A stretch of 7,078 nt of DNA from Caldilineaceae bacterium. Its GTDB lineage: Bacteria > Chloroflexota > Anaerolineae > Caldilineales > Caldilineaceae. The notes beneath the pieces were generated by a model that made no database searches, was not told the DNA's origin, and saw only the letters and a list, made by a program, of their open reading frames with translations. A program made the translations under genes and the position numbers. The stretch spans positions 1 through 7,078 of the forward strand of contig WGCB01000082.1 of the NCBI GenBank assembly GCA_015494005.1, read 5' to 3'. Below, one piece after another: positions 5,730 through 7,078 of the stretch (position 1 is the stretch's first letter; each line of letters starts with the position of its first letter).

Positions 5730-6635
5730 ATGGAAGTTCGACAGCTCGGTAGGACGGAGCTTCGAGTCTCCCGCCTGGGCGCGGGCCTGGCGGAGATCGG
5801 CTTTGGCCTGACCCTGGCCGATGTGGACGTGGCCGGGGAGATCCTGAACGCGGCCCTGGACGCGGGCATCAACTTTCTGGACACGGCCGCCTGCTACGGC
5901 GTGAGCGAGGAGCTCATCGGCCGCACGGTGGCCCACCGCCGGGACGAGTACGTGCTGGCCACCAAGTGCGGGCACGTGGCCGGGGACTACCAGGGTGAGC
6001 CCTGGACGGCCGAGACGGTCACCCACAGCATCGAACGCAGCCTGCGCCGCCTGCGCACCGACTACCTGGACCTGGTGCAGCTCCACTCCTGCGGCGTGGA
6101 CGTGCTGGAGCGGGGCGAGGTGATCACGGCCCTGCAGGACGCGCAGAAGGCGGGCAAGACCCGCTACATCGGCTACAGCGGAGACAACGAGGCCGCGGCC
6201 TGGGCCGTGGAGAGCGGCCTCTTCCAGACCCTCCAGACCAGCTTCAACCTGGTGGACCAGCGGGCCCGCACCCTGCTCTTCCCCAAGGCCCGGGAGCAGG
6301 GCATGGGCATCATCGTCAAGCGGCCCTTGGCCAACGCGGTCTGGCGGGCCTCCCGCAGCCCCAGCGCCTACGCGGACGAGTACTTCCGCCGGGCCCAAAT
6401 CCTGGCCCAGGACGGGCCTCTGCCCAACGAGCCGGAGGATCCCATCCTCCTAGCCCTGGGCTTCACCTTGGCCCACCCAGAGGTGGACACGGCCATCGTG
6501 GGCACCCGCAACCCGGCTCATATGCGGGCCAACATCCGTCTGGTGGAGGAGGCCCTGCCCATCGATCCGGCCACGGTGGAGGAGCTGCACCGCCGCTTCC
6601 AACGCTACGGCCAGGATTGGCGCCAGGAGATCTGA
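5730..6635 (+). CDS. Aldo/keto reductase family oxidoreductase
   Basis: A 301-residue soluble NAD(P)H-dependent oxidoreductase with the (alpha/beta)8-barrel pattern of the aldo/keto reductase family, which interconverts carbonyls and alcohols. The start MEVRQLGRTELRVSRLGAG is typical for the family. The catalytic tetrad is complete: Asp51 and Tyr56 in NFLDTAACYG, Lys79 in LATKCG, and His119 in LVQLHS. Residues 258-268 (GTRNPAHMRAN) are the C-terminal segment that binds the cofactor's 2'-phosphate/adenine side. Length is normal for bacterial single-domain members. GAGGAG lies 8 nt before the ATG. The gene has its own promoter, diverges from the Nudix/NrtR-like gene, and ends 36 bp before the recombinase start. 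The substrate cannot be inferred. A link to NAD metabolism through the neighbouring regulator is possible but unproven. Confidence 0.94.
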   Translation: MEVRQLGRTELRVSRLGAGLAEIGFGLTLADVDVAGEILNAALDAGINFLDTAACYGVSEELIGRTVAHRRDEYVLATKCGHVAGDYQGEPWTAETVTHSIERSLRRLRTDYLDLVQLHSCGVDVLERGEVITALQDAQKAGKTRYIGYSGDNEAAAWAVESGLFQTLQTSFNLVDQRARTLLFPKAREQGMGIIVKRPLANAVWRASRSPSAYADEYFRRAQILAQDGPLPNEPEDPILLALGFTLAHPEVDTAIVGTRNPAHMRANIRLVEEALPIDPATVEELHRRFQRYGQDWRQEI

Positions 6636-6671
6636 CCGCCCCAGCTCCTCGCCCCTTCACTCGGAGACGCC

Positions 6672-7078
6672 ATGCTCATTTCCGAAGCCATCCAGCGCTA
6701 TCTGGAGGACGCCAGCACGGGCAGCCGCTACACCCGGCGCACCTACCGCACGGCCATGAACCGCTTCCAGGAGTACCTGGCCCAGCGGGGCATCCCGCCG
6801 GAGACGTCGGAGCTGGAGCGGCTGGACGTGGACCGGGTGCTGGGCTTTGCCACCTGGCTCCTGGACGAGGCGGGCATCGGCCGGCGCACCCTGCACACCT
6901 ACCTGGCCGGCCTCAGCGGGCTGATCCAGTTCCTCCAGGTGCGGGGATGGCTCCCCTTTTCCCCCCAGGAGCTGGCCCGCTTCCAGGACGGGGTGAAGCG
7001 GGCCAGCTCCTGGGGGGAGAAGGGGAGCCATCCCCGCACCTGGAGGAACTGGATCAGCCCGCTGAGGCCGGCCAGGTA
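6672..7078 (+). CDS. Tyrosine recombinase (XerC/XerD-like) N-terminal fragment; end corrupted by fold-back
   Basis: An open frame from ATG at 6672 to the window edge (135 codons, no stop), with a weak GGAGA upstream. Residues 1-105 read as the helical core-binding domain of tyrosine recombinases: MLISEAIQRYLEDAS, then YTRRTYRTAMNRFQEYLAQRG, LDVDRVLGFATWLLDEAG, RRTLHTYLAGLSGLIQFLQ and RGWLPFSPQELARF. This domain grips DNA; the catalytic domain (Arg, Lys, His, Arg, Tyr) is not present. From about residue 108 onward the frame reads the reverse complement of the gene's own earlier sequence, so residues after that point are not trustworthy recombinase sequence. The role (phage, mobile element or chromosome-dimer resolution) cannot be decided. 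It follows the reductase on the same strand. Confidence 0.8.
   Translation, partial: MLISEAIQRYLEDASTGSRYTRRTYRTAMNRFQEYLAQRGIPPETSELERLDVDRVLGFATWLLDEAGIGRRTLHTYLAGLSGLIQFLQVRGWLPFSPQELARFQDGVKRASSWGEKGSHPRTWRNWISPLRPAR
6900..7078. repeat. 84-bp-arm inverted repeat (fold-back) at the window end
   Basis: The left arm 6900-6983 is the reverse complement of the right arm 6995-7078, with one mismatch (6959 T against 7019 G) and an 11-nt loop (6984-6994). The symmetry continues to the last base of the window. The left arm is coherent recombinase coding sequence and the right arm is its antisense, so the right arm is the derived copy. This is most likely a chimeric read or contig-end artefact. 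Confidence 0.95.

Noticed and set aside
6672..7078. Integron or genomic-island boundary marked by the recombinase
   Set aside because: No tRNA, attachment site, attC-like repeat or cargo gene is visible, and the gene fragment lacks its catalytic domain.

Overview
This is a GC-rich bacterial window with five recognisable genes, two of them cut or corrupted by the window ends, and unusually repeat-rich intergenic gaps. A secreted protease ending in a Thr/Pro-repeat linker, an NrtR-type Nudix regulator and octamer repeats between genes are together most reminiscent of Chloroflexota (Caldilineae or Anaerolineae-like). That placement is an inference from style, not a proven assignment.

Layout. 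1-1980 (minus): N-terminal 660 residues of a secreted S8 (subtilisin-type) protease with a composite propeptide; its C-terminus lies off the left edge. 1981-2525: non-coding divergent spacer with a promoter for each flanking gene. 2526-3914 (plus): an M20-family zinc dipeptidase with a full set of metal ligands. 3915-4060: convergent gap made largely of 8-bp-period repeats. 4061-4681 (minus): a DedA/VTT-type membrane protein. 4740-5474 (minus): a Nudix hydrolase fused to an NrtR-type winged helix, probably the first gene of an operon with the DedA-like gene. 5475-5729: divergent regulatory region with two promoters and several short direct repeats. 5730-6635 (plus): an aldo/keto reductase. 6672-7078 (plus): the N-terminal part of a tyrosine recombinase, which runs into an 84-bp-arm inverted repeat ending exactly at the window edge.

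How the genes relate. The secreted protease and the cytoplasmic dipeptidase are divergent neighbours and could both serve peptide use, extracellular cleavage followed by dipeptide hydrolysis, but nothing in the sequence proves co-regulation. The Nudix/NrtR-like protein may be a nucleotide-metabolite sensor acting on the divergent region it shares with the reductase.

No clearly undescribed multi-gene system is present. The points most worth following are the terminal fold-back (probably an assembly or amplification artefact), the octamer arrays between the convergent genes, the three 14-bp repeats in the reductase leader, and the double propeptide of the protease.
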